DNA of 64,000 nucleotides from Streptomyces endocoffeicus (lineage in GTDB: Bacteria; Actinomycetota; Actinomycetes; Streptomycetales; Streptomycetaceae). A program made the translations under genes and the position numbers. Of the stretch, positions 17,885 through 25,997 are shown one piece after another (the first letter of the stretch is position 1; each line of letters begins with the position of its first letter). The notes below the pieces were generated by a model. That model was given only the letters and a program-made list of their open reading frames with translations, had not been told where the DNA came from and made no database searches. The stretch covers positions 124,001 to 188,000 of the forward strand of contig NZ_JAERRG010000005.1 of the NCBI RefSeq assembly GCF_016741935.1. The letters are read 5' to 3'.

Positions 17885-18700
17885 TCACGGGACCGCCGGG
17901 CCCTCGATGTACCTGCCGTTCGCGCTGTAGGGCCACTCGTTCGCTACACAGCCCTTGAGCCCGTATATCTGCTGCATCATCACCGGCGCCCGTTTGCCCT
18001 TCCCGGGGCAGGACTCGTGGCCGTGGCCGATGCGGTGGCCGACCTCGTGGTTGACGATCAGTGCCCGGTAGCCGCTGATGGGGCCGGAGAACTCCGGTGA
18101 GCCGGTGTTCCAGCGTTTGAGGTTGACCATGATCTGGGAGCCGGCGTCGCAGTTGACCTCGCCATGGGTGTCCAGGCCCACGGCGCCGCAGATCTCGTCG
18201 ACCGTGTCCGGGGTGGCGATCTTCACCTCGAAGTCGGAGGGGCCGTCGGCGACCAGCTGGAAGGAGTGCTTGCCGTCGTTGGTCCAGCCGCGCTTGTCGG
18301 CGAGGATCGCCGAGATTTCGGCCGCGGCCCGCTTCGCGTCGACGCCGGTGCCCTTCTCCACCATGACCTTGAACCGCCGCGGGTCGCTTCCCTCGCCGAT
18401 CACCGCGCCGGAGGACTTCGCGGTGACGAACTCGCCGCTCGCGGTGGCGGGGGAGCCCGGGCGAGGGGGTCTGGAGGTGGCCGAGATGGCGTCGGGCGGC
18501 AGGGCCGCCGGGTCCGTGGCGCGGGCCGCGTCCTTGCCGCCGCCGTCGTCGTGGCGTAACGCGAACACGACCCCGGCGATCAGGGCCACTCCGGCGGCCA
18601 GTGCCACCGCCACCTTCCGGGGGCGGGCGCCCCGGGTGGTGCGCCCCCGTCGTCCCGGGGGTGAGGTGGCTGGGCCGGGGGCCTGCGCGGTGGAGGTCAT
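17885..18700 (-). CDS. DUF3152 membrane-anchored putative metalloprotease-like protein
   Basis: 271 residues from ATG 18700; an in-frame ATG at 18763 lacks a ribosome site. A basic N-terminus (RRGRTTRGARPRKV) precedes one membrane segment (VALAAGVALIAGVVFAL), so the rest is extracellular. Near residue 218 is VNHEVGHRIGHGHESC, an HExxHxxGxxH-type zinc motif as in metzincins, followed by VMMQQIYG, where a Met-turn would be expected. Two Cys pairs are likely disulfides. The family (DUF3152) is actinobacterial and of unknown role. It is transcribed away from the rpsJ operon. Confidence 0.8.
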   Translation of the reverse strand: MTSTAQAPGPATSPPGRRGRTTRGARPRKVAVALAAGVALIAGVVFALRHDDGGGKDAARATDPAALPPDAISATSRPPRPGSPATASGEFVTAKSSGAVIGEGSDPRRFKVMVEKGTGVDAKRAAAEISAILADKRGWTNDGKHSFQLVADGPSDFEVKIATPDTVDEICGAVGLDTHGEVNCDAGSQIMVNLKRWNTGSPEFSGPISGYRALIVNHEVGHRIGHGHESCPGKGKRAPVMMQQIYGLKGCVANEWPYSANGRYIEGPAVP

Positions 18701-18876
18701 GGGGGCGCTTCCAGGGGGTGTCGGCGGGGCGGGTGAATCAGCCGCTGAATCAGCCGCGCGCATGCCGCGTGAGCATGTCGGTGCCCCGGAGTGAGCGCGA
18801 GTGTGTCGGGTGTTCCCCTGGAGGGAGACGTGTGGCGAGGGTGACCGGTTGGGGCTTGTGCCGTGTTGTGCGCGGG

Positions 18877-18906
18877 GTCACATTGGGTGACGTCACATTG
18901 GGTGAC
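18877..18906. repeat. Two tandem 15-bp dyads, operator-like
   Basis: GTCACATTGGGTGAC occurs twice with no gap (18877-18891 and 18892-18906). Each copy is itself an inverted repeat (GTCAC, 5 bases, GTGAC). They lie 177 bases upstream of the DUF3152 start and 445 bases upstream of rpsJ. The arrangement suggests a cooperative DNA-binding protein, not yet identified. Confidence 0.65.
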
Positions 18907-19105
18907 ATCCCGCATCTCACACCCGCACGTGACACCGTGCCCCGGCCTCCGGTGCGCGCCGAGTTTGAAGTGCGCCTCGCGAGGGGTACGCTTCCGGGCC
19001 CCTGATTGGCGTCCGGAGCAGCCGATATGGCACACTAGCCAGGTTGCTCGGTTGAGTGCCGATGCTGCGCGCCTCCCGCCGGGAGGACCGGAAGCGAGTC
19101 CCACA

Positions 19106-19149
19106 GTACTCGTCGCCCCTGATCAGGGGCGGAAGTACGGGAATCTTCC
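19106..19149 (+). promoter_or_regulatory. Alternative hairpins in the rpsJ leader
   Basis: An 18-base perfect palindrome CGCCCCTGATCAGGGGCG (19114-19131) is extended by GTACT 19106-19110 with AGTAC 19134-19138. The segment GGAAG (19131-19135) can instead pair with CTTCC (19145-19149), which would disrupt the first stem's base. Mutually exclusive stems are typical of attenuators. Confidence 0.5.
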
Positions 19150-19252
19150 GGGAAGTGTCAGCGGGGCCCCAGCCAGGCGCCCGGTGGGTGACTTTCTCCC
19201 CCAGCAACCCCCTTCATCAGGGATCTCCGTGCGGAGATTTATGGGAAGGACT

Positions 19253-19278
19253 GCGACACGCCCGACCGCGTGGGTCGG
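19253..19278 (+). promoter_or_regulatory. Leader element shared with rpsL (copy 2)
   Basis: It matches 7110-7135 at 25 of 26 positions, with A to G at the eighth base. It keeps the CCGACC/GGTCGG hairpin and ends 72 bases before rpsJ. Confidence 0.6.
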
Positions 19279-19350
19279 GAGTGAGGTGGAGGAGGGCATG
19301 AATCCCATCGGGTCCCAGAGCGTTACGAGAGACAGGACTACGAAGTAGCC

Positions 19351-19659
19351 ATGGCGGGACAGAAGATCCGCATCCGGCTCAAGGCTTACGACCACGAGGT
19401 CATCGACTCCTCGGCGAAGAAGATCGTCGAGACGGTGACCCGGACTGGTGCGTCGGTCGCGGGCCCGGTGCCGCTGCCCACAGAGAAGAACGTGTACTGC
19501 GTCATCAAGTCGCCGCACAAGTACAAGGACTCGCGCGAGCACTTCGAGATGCGTACGCACAAGCGCCTCATCGACATCCTCGACCCCACGCCGAAGACGG
19601 TTGACTCGCTGATGCGTCTCGACCTGCCGGCCGGCGTCGACATCGAGATCAAGCTCTGA
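19351..19659 (+). CDS. rpsJ: 30S ribosomal protein S10 (NusE)
   Basis: 102 residues, the usual length, beginning MAGQKIRIRLKAYDHEVID. S10 is a head protein of the small subunit and, with NusB, part of antitermination complexes. It is the first gene of a long cluster that runs almost without gaps to rpsQ. The start is ATG 19351 after an ACAGGA ribosome site. Confidence 0.99.
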   Translation: MAGQKIRIRLKAYDHEVIDSSAKKIVETVTRTGASVAGPVPLPTEKNVYCVIKSPHKYKDSREHFEMRTHKRLIDILDPTPKTVDSLMRLDLPAGVDIEIKL

Positions 19660-19672
19660 GGTGACGCGCGAG

Positions 19673-20317
19673 ATGGCTAAGCAGATCAAGGGCGTCCTGG
19701 GCGAGAAGCTCGGTATGACGCAGGTGTGGGACGAGAACAACCGCGTCGTCCCGGTCACCGTCGTCAAGGCCGGTCCCTGCGTCGTGACCCAGGTCCGCAC
19801 CGATGACGCGGACGGCTACAACGCCGTCCAGATCGCCTTCGGCGAGATCGACCCGCGCAAGGTGAACAAGCCGCTCAAGGGCCACTTCGCCAAGGCGGAC
19901 GTGACCCCGCGCCGCCACCTGGTGGAGCTGCGTACCACCGACGCCGGTGAGTACACGCTCGGCCAGGAGGTCACGGCCGAGGTGTTCGAGTCCGGTGTCA
20001 AGGTCGACGTGACCGGCACCAGCAAGGGCAAGGGCACCGCCGGTGTCATGAAGCGCCACGGCTTCGCCGGCCTCGGCGCCGGCCACGGCACCCAGCGCAA
20101 GCACCGCTCGCCGGGCTCCATCGGTGGCTGCGCCACCCCGGGCCGCGTGTTCAAGGGCCTGCGCATGGCCGGCCGCATGGGCAATGAGCGGGTCACCACC
20201 CAGAACCTGACCGTCCATGCCGTTGACGCGGAGAAGGGTCTGCTCCTGATCAAGGGAGCGGTTCCTGGTCCGAACGGCGGCCTCGTCCTGGTCCGTACCG
20301 CGGCCAAGGGGGCCTGA
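19673..20317 (+). CDS. rplC: 50S ribosomal protein L3
   Basis: 214 residues from ATG 19673 (MAKQIKGVLGEKLGMTQ). The GTG at 19661 would add four residues and is less likely. L3 is an early assembly protein whose loop reaches the peptidyl-transferase centre; that loop is seen as GAGHGTQRKHRSPGSIGGC. It lies 13 bases after rpsJ and 8 before rplD. Confidence 0.98.
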   Translation: MAKQIKGVLGEKLGMTQVWDENNRVVPVTVVKAGPCVVTQVRTDDADGYNAVQIAFGEIDPRKVNKPLKGHFAKADVTPRRHLVELRTTDAGEYTLGQEVTAEVFESGVKVDVTGTSKGKGTAGVMKRHGFAGLGAGHGTQRKHRSPGSIGGCATPGRVFKGLRMAGRMGNERVTTQNLTVHAVDAEKGLLLIKGAVPGPNGGLVLVRTAAKGA

Positions 20318-20325
20318 GGTAACCG

Positions 20326-20979
20326 ATGAGCACCATTGACATCCTTTCGCCGGCAGGCGACAAGGCCGGGACCGTCGAGCTCCCCGCGGAGATCTTCGAC
20401 GCGCAGGTCAGCATTCCGCTGATCCACCAGGTCGTCGTCGCCCAGCTGGCCGCTGCCCGCCAGGGCACGCACAAGACCAAGACCCGCGGTGAGGTCCGGG
20501 GCGGTGGCAAGAAGCCGTACCGCCAGAAGGGCACCGGCCGCGCGCGCCAGGGCTCGACCCGCGCGCCGCAGTTCGCCGGCGGTGGCGTCGTGCACGGCCC
20601 CGTGCCGCGCGACTACAGCCAGCGCACCCCGAAGAAGATGAAGGCCGCCGCGCTCCGCGGTGCCCTCTCCGACCGGGCGCGCCACGAGCGGATTCACGTC
20701 GTGACCGGCGTGGTGGACGGCGAGATCTCCACCAAGGCCGCGAAGGCCCTGCTGGGCAAGGTCAGCGAGCGCAAGAACGTGCTCCTGATCGCCGAGCGGA
20801 GCGACGAGGCCGCGTGGCTGTCCGCCCGCAACCTGCCCCAGGTGCACCTCCTGGAGCCGGGCCAGCTGAACACGTACGACGTGCTCGTCTCCGATGACGT
20901 GGTCTTCACCAAGGCCGCCTTCGAGTCCTTCGTGGCTGGTCCCAAGGCCGCTGAGAAGACCGAAGGGAGCGCCGCCTGA
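20326..20979 (+). CDS. rplD: 50S ribosomal protein L4
   Basis: 217 residues. The exit-tunnel extension is present as GEVRGGGKKPYRQKGTGRAR. In E. coli, L4 represses its own S10 operon by binding the leader. Whether the structured rpsJ leader here plays that part is unknown. Its TGA overlaps the ATG of rplW by one base. Confidence 0.98.
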   Translation: MSTIDILSPAGDKAGTVELPAEIFDAQVSIPLIHQVVVAQLAAARQGTHKTKTRGEVRGGGKKPYRQKGTGRARQGSTRAPQFAGGGVVHGPVPRDYSQRTPKKMKAAALRGALSDRARHERIHVVTGVVDGEISTKAAKALLGKVSERKNVLLIAERSDEAAWLSARNLPQVHLLEPGQLNTYDVLVSDDVVFTKAAFESFVAGPKAAEKTEGSAA

Positions 20980-21305
20980 TGAGTGAGGCGACCGCTGTCA
21001 CCAGCAAGACCTTCACCGACCCCCGCGACGTTCTCGTCAAGCCGGTGGTCTCGGAGAAGAGCTACGCGCTGCTGGACGAGAACAAGTACACGTTCATCGT
21101 CGACCCGCGCGCGAACAAGACCCAGATCAAGCAGGCCGTCGAGGCGGTCTTCTCGGTCAAGGTCACCGGGGTCAACACGATCAACCGGCAGGGTAAGCGC
21201 AAGCGGACCAAGACCGGCTACGGCAAGCGCAAGGACACCAAGCGCGCCATCGTGACCCTCGCCGAGGGCGACCGCATCGACATCTTCGGCGGCCCGACCT
21301 CCTGA
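20979..21305 (+). CDS. rplW: 50S ribosomal protein L23
   Basis: 108 residues. It binds 23S domain III at the tunnel exit and is the docking site for trigger factor and SRP. The core motif DPRDVLVKPVVSEKSYALLD is typical. A 48-base gap with a repeated CCGGAATC precedes rplB. Confidence 0.98.
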   Translation: MSEATAVTSKTFTDPRDVLVKPVVSEKSYALLDENKYTFIVDPRANKTQIKQAVEAVFSVKVTGVNTINRQGKRKRTKTGYGKRKDTKRAIVTLAEGDRIDIFGGPTS

Positions 21306-21353
21306 CGGGGGCCGGAATCGTCCAGAAGTCCGGAATCTTCCGAGGACTGAGAA

Positions 21354-22190
21354 ATGGGTATCCGCAAGTACAAGCCGACGACCCCGGGCCGTCGTGGCTC
21401 CAGCGTCGCCGACTTCGTCGAGATCACGCGGTCCACGCCGGAGAAGTCGCTGGTCCGCCCGCTGCACAGCAAGGGTGGTCGTAACAACGCCGGCCGCATC
21501 ACGGTCCGCCACCAGGGTGGCGGTCACAAGCGTGCGTACCGCGTGATCGACTTCCGCCGTCACGACAAGGACGGCGTCCCGGCGAAGGTCGCACACATCG
21601 AATACGACCCCAACCGCACCGCGCGCATCGCGCTGCTGCACTACGCCGACGGCGAGAAGCGCTACATCCTCGCCCCGCGTGGCCTGAAGCAGAACGACCG
21701 GATCGAGAACGGCCCCGGCGCCGACATCAAGCCCGGTAACAACCTCTCGCTGCGCAACATCCCGGTTGGTACCACGCTCCACGCCATCGAGCTGCGGCCC
21801 GGCGGCGGCGCGAAGTTCGCCCGCTCCGCGGGTGCCTCCGTGCAGCTGCTGGCGAAGGAGGGCTCCATGGCCCACCTGCGCATGCCGTCCGGTGAGATCC
21901 GCCTGGTCGACGTCCGCTGCCGCGCCACCGTCGGCGAGGTCGGCAACGCCGAGCAGTCGAACATCAACTGGGGCAAGGCCGGCCGCATGCGCTGGAAGGG
22001 CGTCCGCCCGACCGTTCGTGGTGTGGTCATGAACCCCGTCGACCACCCGCACGGTGGTGGTGAGGGCAAGACCTCCGGTGGTCGCCACCCGGTCTCGCCG
22101 TGGGGTCAGAAGGAGGGCCGTACGCGCTCGCCGAAGAAGGCCAGCAACAAGTACATCGTCCGCCGCCGCAAGACGAACAAGAAGCGCTAG
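21354..22190 (+). CDS. rplB: 50S ribosomal protein L2
   Basis: 278 residues, full length (MGIRKYKPTTPGRRGSS). L2 supports subunit joining and peptidyl-transferase integrity. The conserved C-terminal NPVDHPHGGGEGKTSGGRHP motif is intact. It is followed 12 bases later by rpsS. Confidence 0.99.
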   Translation: MGIRKYKPTTPGRRGSSVADFVEITRSTPEKSLVRPLHSKGGRNNAGRITVRHQGGGHKRAYRVIDFRRHDKDGVPAKVAHIEYDPNRTARIALLHYADGEKRYILAPRGLKQNDRIENGPGADIKPGNNLSLRNIPVGTTLHAIELRPGGGAKFARSAGASVQLLAKEGSMAHLRMPSGEIRLVDVRCRATVGEVGNAEQSNINWGKAGRMRWKGVRPTVRGVVMNPVDHPHGGGEGKTSGGRHPVSPWGQKEGRTRSPKKASNKYIVRRRKTNKKR

Positions 22191-22202
22191 GAGCGGGTTT
22201 AG

Positions 22203-22484
22203 ATGCCGCGCAGTCTCAAGAAGGGGCCCTTCGTCGACGACCACCTGATCAAGAAGGTGGACACGCAGAACGAAGCAGGCACCAAGAACGTCATCAAGAC
22301 CTGGTCCCGCCGCTCGATGATCGTCCCGGCCATGCTCGGCCACACGATCGCGGTGCACGACGGCCGCAAGCACGTCCCGGTGTTCGTCACCGAGTCGATG
22401 GTCGGCCACAAGCTCGGCGAGTTCGCGCCGACCCGCACCTTCCGCGGCCATGAGAAGGACGACCGCAAGTCGCGTCGTCGCTGA
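22203..22484 (+). CDS. rpsS: 30S ribosomal protein S19
   Basis: 93 residues (MPRSLKKGPFVDDHLIKKVD), standard. S19 forms a complex with S13 at the head and contacts the A-site tRNA side. The C-terminal GEFAPTRTFRGHEKDDRKSR is family-typical. Confidence 0.99.
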   Translation: MPRSLKKGPFVDDHLIKKVDTQNEAGTKNVIKTWSRRSMIVPAMLGHTIAVHDGRKHVPVFVTESMVGHKLGEFAPTRTFRGHEKDDRKSRRR

Positions 22485-22524
22485 TCAGCGGAAAAGACTC
22501 ATGACAGACACTGAAGGGACAACC

Positions 22525-22872
22525 ATGGAAGCCAGGGCCCAGGCGCGGTACATCCGCGTCACGCCCATGAAGGCCCGCCGCGTGGTGGACCTCATCCGTG
22601 GCATGAGTGCCACGGAGGCCCAGGCGGTCCTGCGTTTCGCCCCGCAGGCCGCGAGCGTGCCGGTCGGCAAGGTGCTGGACAGCGCCATCGCCAACGCCGC
22701 GCACAACTACGACCACACCGACGCCGACAGCCTCGTCATCTCCGAGGCGTATGTCGACGAGGGCCCGACTCTGAAGCGGTTCCGTCCGCGTGCCCAGGGC
22801 CGCGCCTACCGGATCCGCAAGCGGACCAGCCACATCACCGTGGTCGTCAGCAGCAAGGAAGGAACCCGGTAA
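22525..22872 (+). CDS. rplV: 50S ribosomal protein L22
   Basis: 115 residues from ATG 22525, seven bases after GAAGGGA (MEARAQARYIRVTPMKARR). An ATG at 22501 would add eight residues and has a weaker site (GGAAAAG); it cannot be ruled out. L22 lines the exit tunnel. Its hairpin segment (RFRPRAQGRAYRIRKRTSH) shows no deletion of the kind seen in macrolide-resistant mutants. It overlaps rpsC by one base (TAATG). Confidence 0.95.
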   Translation: MEARAQARYIRVTPMKARRVVDLIRGMSATEAQAVLRFAPQAASVPVGKVLDSAIANAAHNYDHTDADSLVISEAYVDEGPTLKRFRPRAQGRAYRIRKRTSHITVVVSSKEGTR

Positions 22873-23702
22873 TGGGCCAGAAGGTAAACCCGCACGGGTT
22901 CCGGCTCGGCATCACCACCGACTTCAAGTCGCGCTGGTACGCCGACAAGCTGTACAAGGACTACGTCAAGGAAGACGTCGCCATCCGCCGGATGATGACG
23001 AAGGGCATGGAGCGCGCCGGTATCTCCAAGGTGGAGATCGAGCGCACCCGTGACCGCGTCCGCGTCGACATCCACACCGCCCGGCCGGGCATCGTCATCG
23101 GCCGCCGCGGCGCGGAGGCCGACCGTATCCGCGGCGAGCTGGAGAAGCTCACCGGCAAGCAGGTGCAGCTCAACATCCTCGAGGTGAAGAACCCCGAGGT
23201 GGACGCTCAGCTGGTGGCCCAGGCCGTCGCCGAGCAGCTGTCCTCCCGCGTCTCCTTCCGTCGTGCGATGCGCAAGTCGATGCAGAGCTCGATGAAGGCC
23301 GGTGCCAAGGGCATCAAGATCCAGTGTGGTGGCCGTCTCGGCGGCGCCGAGATGTCCCGCTCGGAGTTCTACCGCGAGGGCCGCGTGCCCCTGCACACGC
23401 TCCGCGCGAACGTCGACTACGGCTTCTTCGAGGCCAAGACCACCTTCGGCCGCATCGGCGTCAAGGTGTGGATCTACAAGGGCGACGTGAAGAACATCGC
23501 CGAGGTCCGTGCCGAGAACGCCGCCGCCCGCGCCGGTAACCGCCCGTCGCGTGGTGGCGGCAGCGACCGCCCGCAGCGCCGTGGTGGCGAGCGCGGTGGC
23601 CGCGGCCGCAAGCCGCAGCAGTCGGCAGGCGCCCCCGAGGCCGCCAAGACCGAGGCGCCCGCCGCCGCGGCCGAGCCCAGCGCTGCCGGAAAGGAGAGCT
23701 GA
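22872..23702 (+). CDS. rpsC: 30S ribosomal protein S3
   Basis: 276 residues. The N-terminal KH domain contains GIVIGRRGAEADRI. The mRNA-entry C-terminal domain ends near residue 210, and a low-complexity Gly/Arg then Ala/Glu tail (about residues 215-276) follows, as in other high-GC actinobacteria. The ATG start overlaps the rplV stop. Confidence 0.98.
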   Translation: MGQKVNPHGFRLGITTDFKSRWYADKLYKDYVKEDVAIRRMMTKGMERAGISKVEIERTRDRVRVDIHTARPGIVIGRRGAEADRIRGELEKLTGKQVQLNILEVKNPEVDAQLVAQAVAEQLSSRVSFRRAMRKSMQSSMKAGAKGIKIQCGGRLGGAEMSRSEFYREGRVPLHTLRANVDYGFFEAKTTFGRIGVKVWIYKGDVKNIAEVRAENAAARAGNRPSRGGGSDRPQRRGGERGGRGRKPQQSAGAPEAAKTEAPAAAAEPSAAGKES

Positions 23703-23706
23703 CCCC

Positions 23707-24126
23707 ATGCTGATCCCTCGCAGGGTCAAGCACCGCAAGCAGCACCACCCCAAGCGGTCCGGCATGGCCAAGGGCGGTACGGAGCTGGCGTTCGGCGAGT
23801 ACGGCATCCAGGCCGTCACCCCGGCGTACGTCACCAACCGTCAGATCGAGGCCGCTCGTATCGCGATGACCCGCCACATCAAGCGTGGCGGCAAGGTCTG
23901 GATCAACATCTACCCGGACCGTCCGCTGACGAAGAAGCCTGCCGAGACCCGCATGGGTTCCGGTAAGGGCTCGCCGGAGTGGTGGATCGCGAACGTCAAG
24001 CCCGGTCGGGTGATGTTCGAGCTGTCCTACCCGAACGAGAAGACTGCGCGTGAGGCGCTCACCCGCGCTGCTCACAAGCTCCCGATGAAGTGCCGGATCG
24101 TTCGGCGCGAGGCAGGTGAGTCGTGA
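23707..24126 (+). CDS. rplP: 50S ribosomal protein L16
   Basis: 139 residues from ATG 23707 (MLIPRRVKHRKQHHPKRSG). The frame extends upstream but into rpsC. L16 is needed at the A site and for late 50S assembly. It overlaps rpmC by one base. Confidence 0.98.
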   Translation: MLIPRRVKHRKQHHPKRSGMAKGGTELAFGEYGIQAVTPAYVTNRQIEAARIAMTRHIKRGGKVWINIYPDRPLTKKPAETRMGSGKGSPEWWIANVKPGRVMFELSYPNEKTAREALTRAAHKLPMKCRIVRREAGES

Positions 24127-24350
24127 TGGCGGCCGGTATCAAGGCGTCTGAGCTGCGTGAGCTGAACAACGAGGACCTCGTTGGCAAGCTTCGTGAGGCC
24201 AAGGAAGAGCTGTTCAACCTCCGCTTCCAGGCGGCGACCGGACAGCTCGAGAACCACGGCCGGCTGAAGGCCGTCCGGAAGGACATCGCCCGGATCTACA
24301 CCCTGATGCGGGAGCGCGAGCTCGGCATCGAGACGGTGGAGAGCGCCTGA
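24126..24350 (+). CDS. rpmC: 50S ribosomal protein L29
   Basis: 74 residues from ATG 24126, overlapping the rplP stop (TGATG). A GTG at 24123 is the only alternative and adds one residue. The two-helix sequence KASELRELNNEDLVGKLREA is typical. It neighbours L23 at the tunnel exit. The stop overlaps rpsQ. Confidence 0.97.
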   Translation: MAAGIKASELRELNNEDLVGKLREAKEELFNLRFQAATGQLENHGRLKAVRKDIARIYTLMRERELGIETVESA

Positions 24351-24637
24351 TGAGCGAGACGAATGTGACTGAGAACGCAACGCAGAACCGCGGCTTCCGC
24401 AAGACCCGTGAGGGTCTGGTCGTCAGCGACAAGATGGACAAGACCGTCGTCGTCGCAGTCGAGGACCGCGTCAAGCACGCGCTGTACGGCAAGGTCATCC
24501 GCCGTACCAACAAGCTCAAGGCGCACGACGAGCAGAACGCCGCGGGTGTCGGCGACCGCGTCCTCCTGATGGAGACCCGGCCGCTGTCCGCGACCAAGCG
24601 CTGGCGCGTCGTCGAGATCCTCGAGAAGGCCAAGTAA
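24350..24637 (+). CDS. rpsQ: 30S ribosomal protein S17
   Basis: 95 residues. The OB-fold core GLVVSDKMDKTVVVAVEDRV is clear, with an N-terminal extension of about 15 residues (MSETNVTENATQNRG) common in actinobacteria. It is the last gene before a 101-base gap with two hairpins. Confidence 0.98.
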   Translation: MSETNVTENATQNRGFRKTREGLVVSDKMDKTVVVAVEDRVKHALYGKVIRRTNKLKAHDEQNAAGVGDRVLLMETRPLSATKRWRVVEILEKAK

Positions 24638-24640
24638 ATC

Positions 24641-24712
24641 CCTGAGGGCATTAGCTCTCAGGCCAGTTCCGCCAGGCTCGGCAGGGGCTGGATATATCCA
24701 GCCCCTGCCGGG
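24641..24712 (+). terminator. Two hairpins, including a perfect 32-bp palindrome, between rpsQ and rplN
   Basis: A small hairpin (CCTGAG 24641-24646 with CTCAGG 24657-24662) is followed by a perfect palindrome, 24679-24710, whose centre is GGATATATCC; C24677 and G24712 can add another pair. It is a very stable structure inside an operon that must be read through. Partial terminator, attenuator or RNase processing site are all possible. Confidence 0.65.
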
Positions 24713-24738
24713 AACCGGCAGACGATCAGGAGATAGAC

Positions 24739-25107
24739 GTGATCCAGCAGGAGTCGCGACTGCGCGTCGCCGACAACACGGGCGCGAAGGAGATCCTTTG
24801 CATCCGTGTTCTCGGTGGCTCCGGTCGCCGCTACGCGGGCATCGGTGACGTCATCGTCGCCACCGTCAAGGACGCGATCCCCGGTGGCAACGTGAAGAAG
24901 GGTGACGTCGTCAAGGCGGTCATCGTGCGCACCGTCAAGGAGCGCCGCCGCCCGGACGGTTCGTACATCCGCTTCGACGAGAACGCGGCCGTCATCCTCA
25001 AGAACGATGGCGACCCCCGCGGCACCCGTATCTTCGGCCCGGTGGGCCGTGAGCTGCGCGAGAAGAAGTTCATGAAGATCATCTCGCTCGCGCCGGAGGT
25101 GCTGTAA
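24739..25107 (+). CDS. rplN: 50S ribosomal protein L14
   Basis: 122 residues from GTG 24739 after AGGAG (MIQQESRLRVADNTGAKEIL). L14 forms intersubunit bridges and is the RsfS binding site. It starts the spc-type segment. Confidence 0.99.
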   Translation: MIQQESRLRVADNTGAKEILCIRVLGGSGRRYAGIGDVIVATVKDAIPGGNVKKGDVVKAVIVRTVKERRRPDGSYIRFDENAAVILKNDGDPRGTRIFGPVGRELREKKFMKIISLAPEVL

Positions 25108-25110
25108 CCG

Positions 25111-25434
25111 ATGAAGATCAAGAAGGGCGACCTGGTCCAGGTCATCACCGGTAAGGACAAGGGCAAGCAGGGCAAGGTCATCGCGGCCTTCCCGCGCGAG
25201 GACCGGGTCCTGGTCGAGGGTGTCAACCGGGTCAAGAAGCACACCAAGGCCGGACAGACCGCTCGTGGTTCGAAGACCGGCGGCATCGTGACGACCGAGG
25301 CCCCGATCCACGTGAGCAATGTGCAGCTCGTGGTGGAGAAGGACGGTAACAAGGTCGTCACCCGCGTCGGGTACCGCTTCGACGACGAGGGCAACAAGAT
25401 CCGCGTTGCCAAGCGGACCGGTGAGGACATCTGA
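25111..25434 (+). CDS. rplX: 50S ribosomal protein L24
   Basis: 107 residues with an N-terminal KOW motif (KGDLVQVITGKDKGKQGKV). L24 is an assembly initiator. It is 3 bases after rplN and overlaps the rplE start by one base. Confidence 0.99.
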   Translation: MKIKKGDLVQVITGKDKGKQGKVIAAFPREDRVLVEGVNRVKKHTKAGQTARGSKTGGIVTTEAPIHVSNVQLVVEKDGNKVVTRVGYRFDDEGNKIRVAKRTGEDI

Positions 25435-25994
25435 TGACTGCCACCACCACTGCACCGCGCCTCAAGGGGCGCTACCGCGAAGAGATCCAGGGCAAGCTGC
25501 AGGAGCAGTTCTCCTACGAGAACGTCATGCAGATCCCGGGTCTGACCAAGGTCGTGGTCAACATGGGTGTGGGCGACGCCGCCCGCGACTCCAAGCTGAT
25601 CGAGGGCGCCATCCGCGACCTCGCCACGATCACCGGCCAGAAGCCCGCCGTCACCAAGGCCCGTAAGTCCATCGCGCAGTTCAAGCTGCGTGAGGGCCAG
25701 CCGATCGGTGCCCACGTCACCCTTCGCGGTGACCGCATGTGGGAGTTCCTGGACCGCCTGGTGTCGCTCGCGCTTCCGCGTATCCGCGACTTCCGCGGTC
25801 TGTCGCCGAAGCAGTTCGACGGCCGGGGCAACTACACCTTCGGTCTCACGGAGCAGGTCATGTTCCACGAGATCGACCAGGACAAGATCGACCGCGTCCG
25901 GGGTATGGACATCACCGTGGTGACCACGGCGACCAACGACGAAGAGGGCCGTGCCCTGCTGCGTCACCTCGGCTTCCCGTTCAAGGAGGCGTGA
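25434..25994 (+). CDS. rplE: 50S ribosomal protein L5
   Basis: 186 residues. L5 binds 5S rRNA and contacts P-site tRNA. Core segments VVVNMGVGDAARDSK and RDFRGLSPKQFDGRGNY are intact. It overlaps rplX, and rpsN follows after 3 bases. Confidence 0.99.
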   Translation: MTATTTAPRLKGRYREEIQGKLQEQFSYENVMQIPGLTKVVVNMGVGDAARDSKLIEGAIRDLATITGQKPAVTKARKSIAQFKLREGQPIGAHVTLRGDRMWEFLDRLVSLALPRIRDFRGLSPKQFDGRGNYTFGLTEQVMFHEIDQDKIDRVRGMDITVVTTATNDEEGRALLRHLGFPFKEA

Positions 25995-25997
25995 GCC

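Larger units (their letters stand above)
18701..19350. other. 650-base regulatory region between DUF3152 and rpsJ
   Basis: No gene is supported here. It contains the tandem dyads at 18877-18906, an imperfect candidate promoter (TTGGCG 19006-19011 and CACACT 19031-19036, spacer 19), a palindromic hairpin at 19106-19138, a second small hairpin at 19223-19238, and the shared leader element at 19253-19278. The rpsJ mRNA leader probably spans about 300 bases. Confidence 0.6.
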
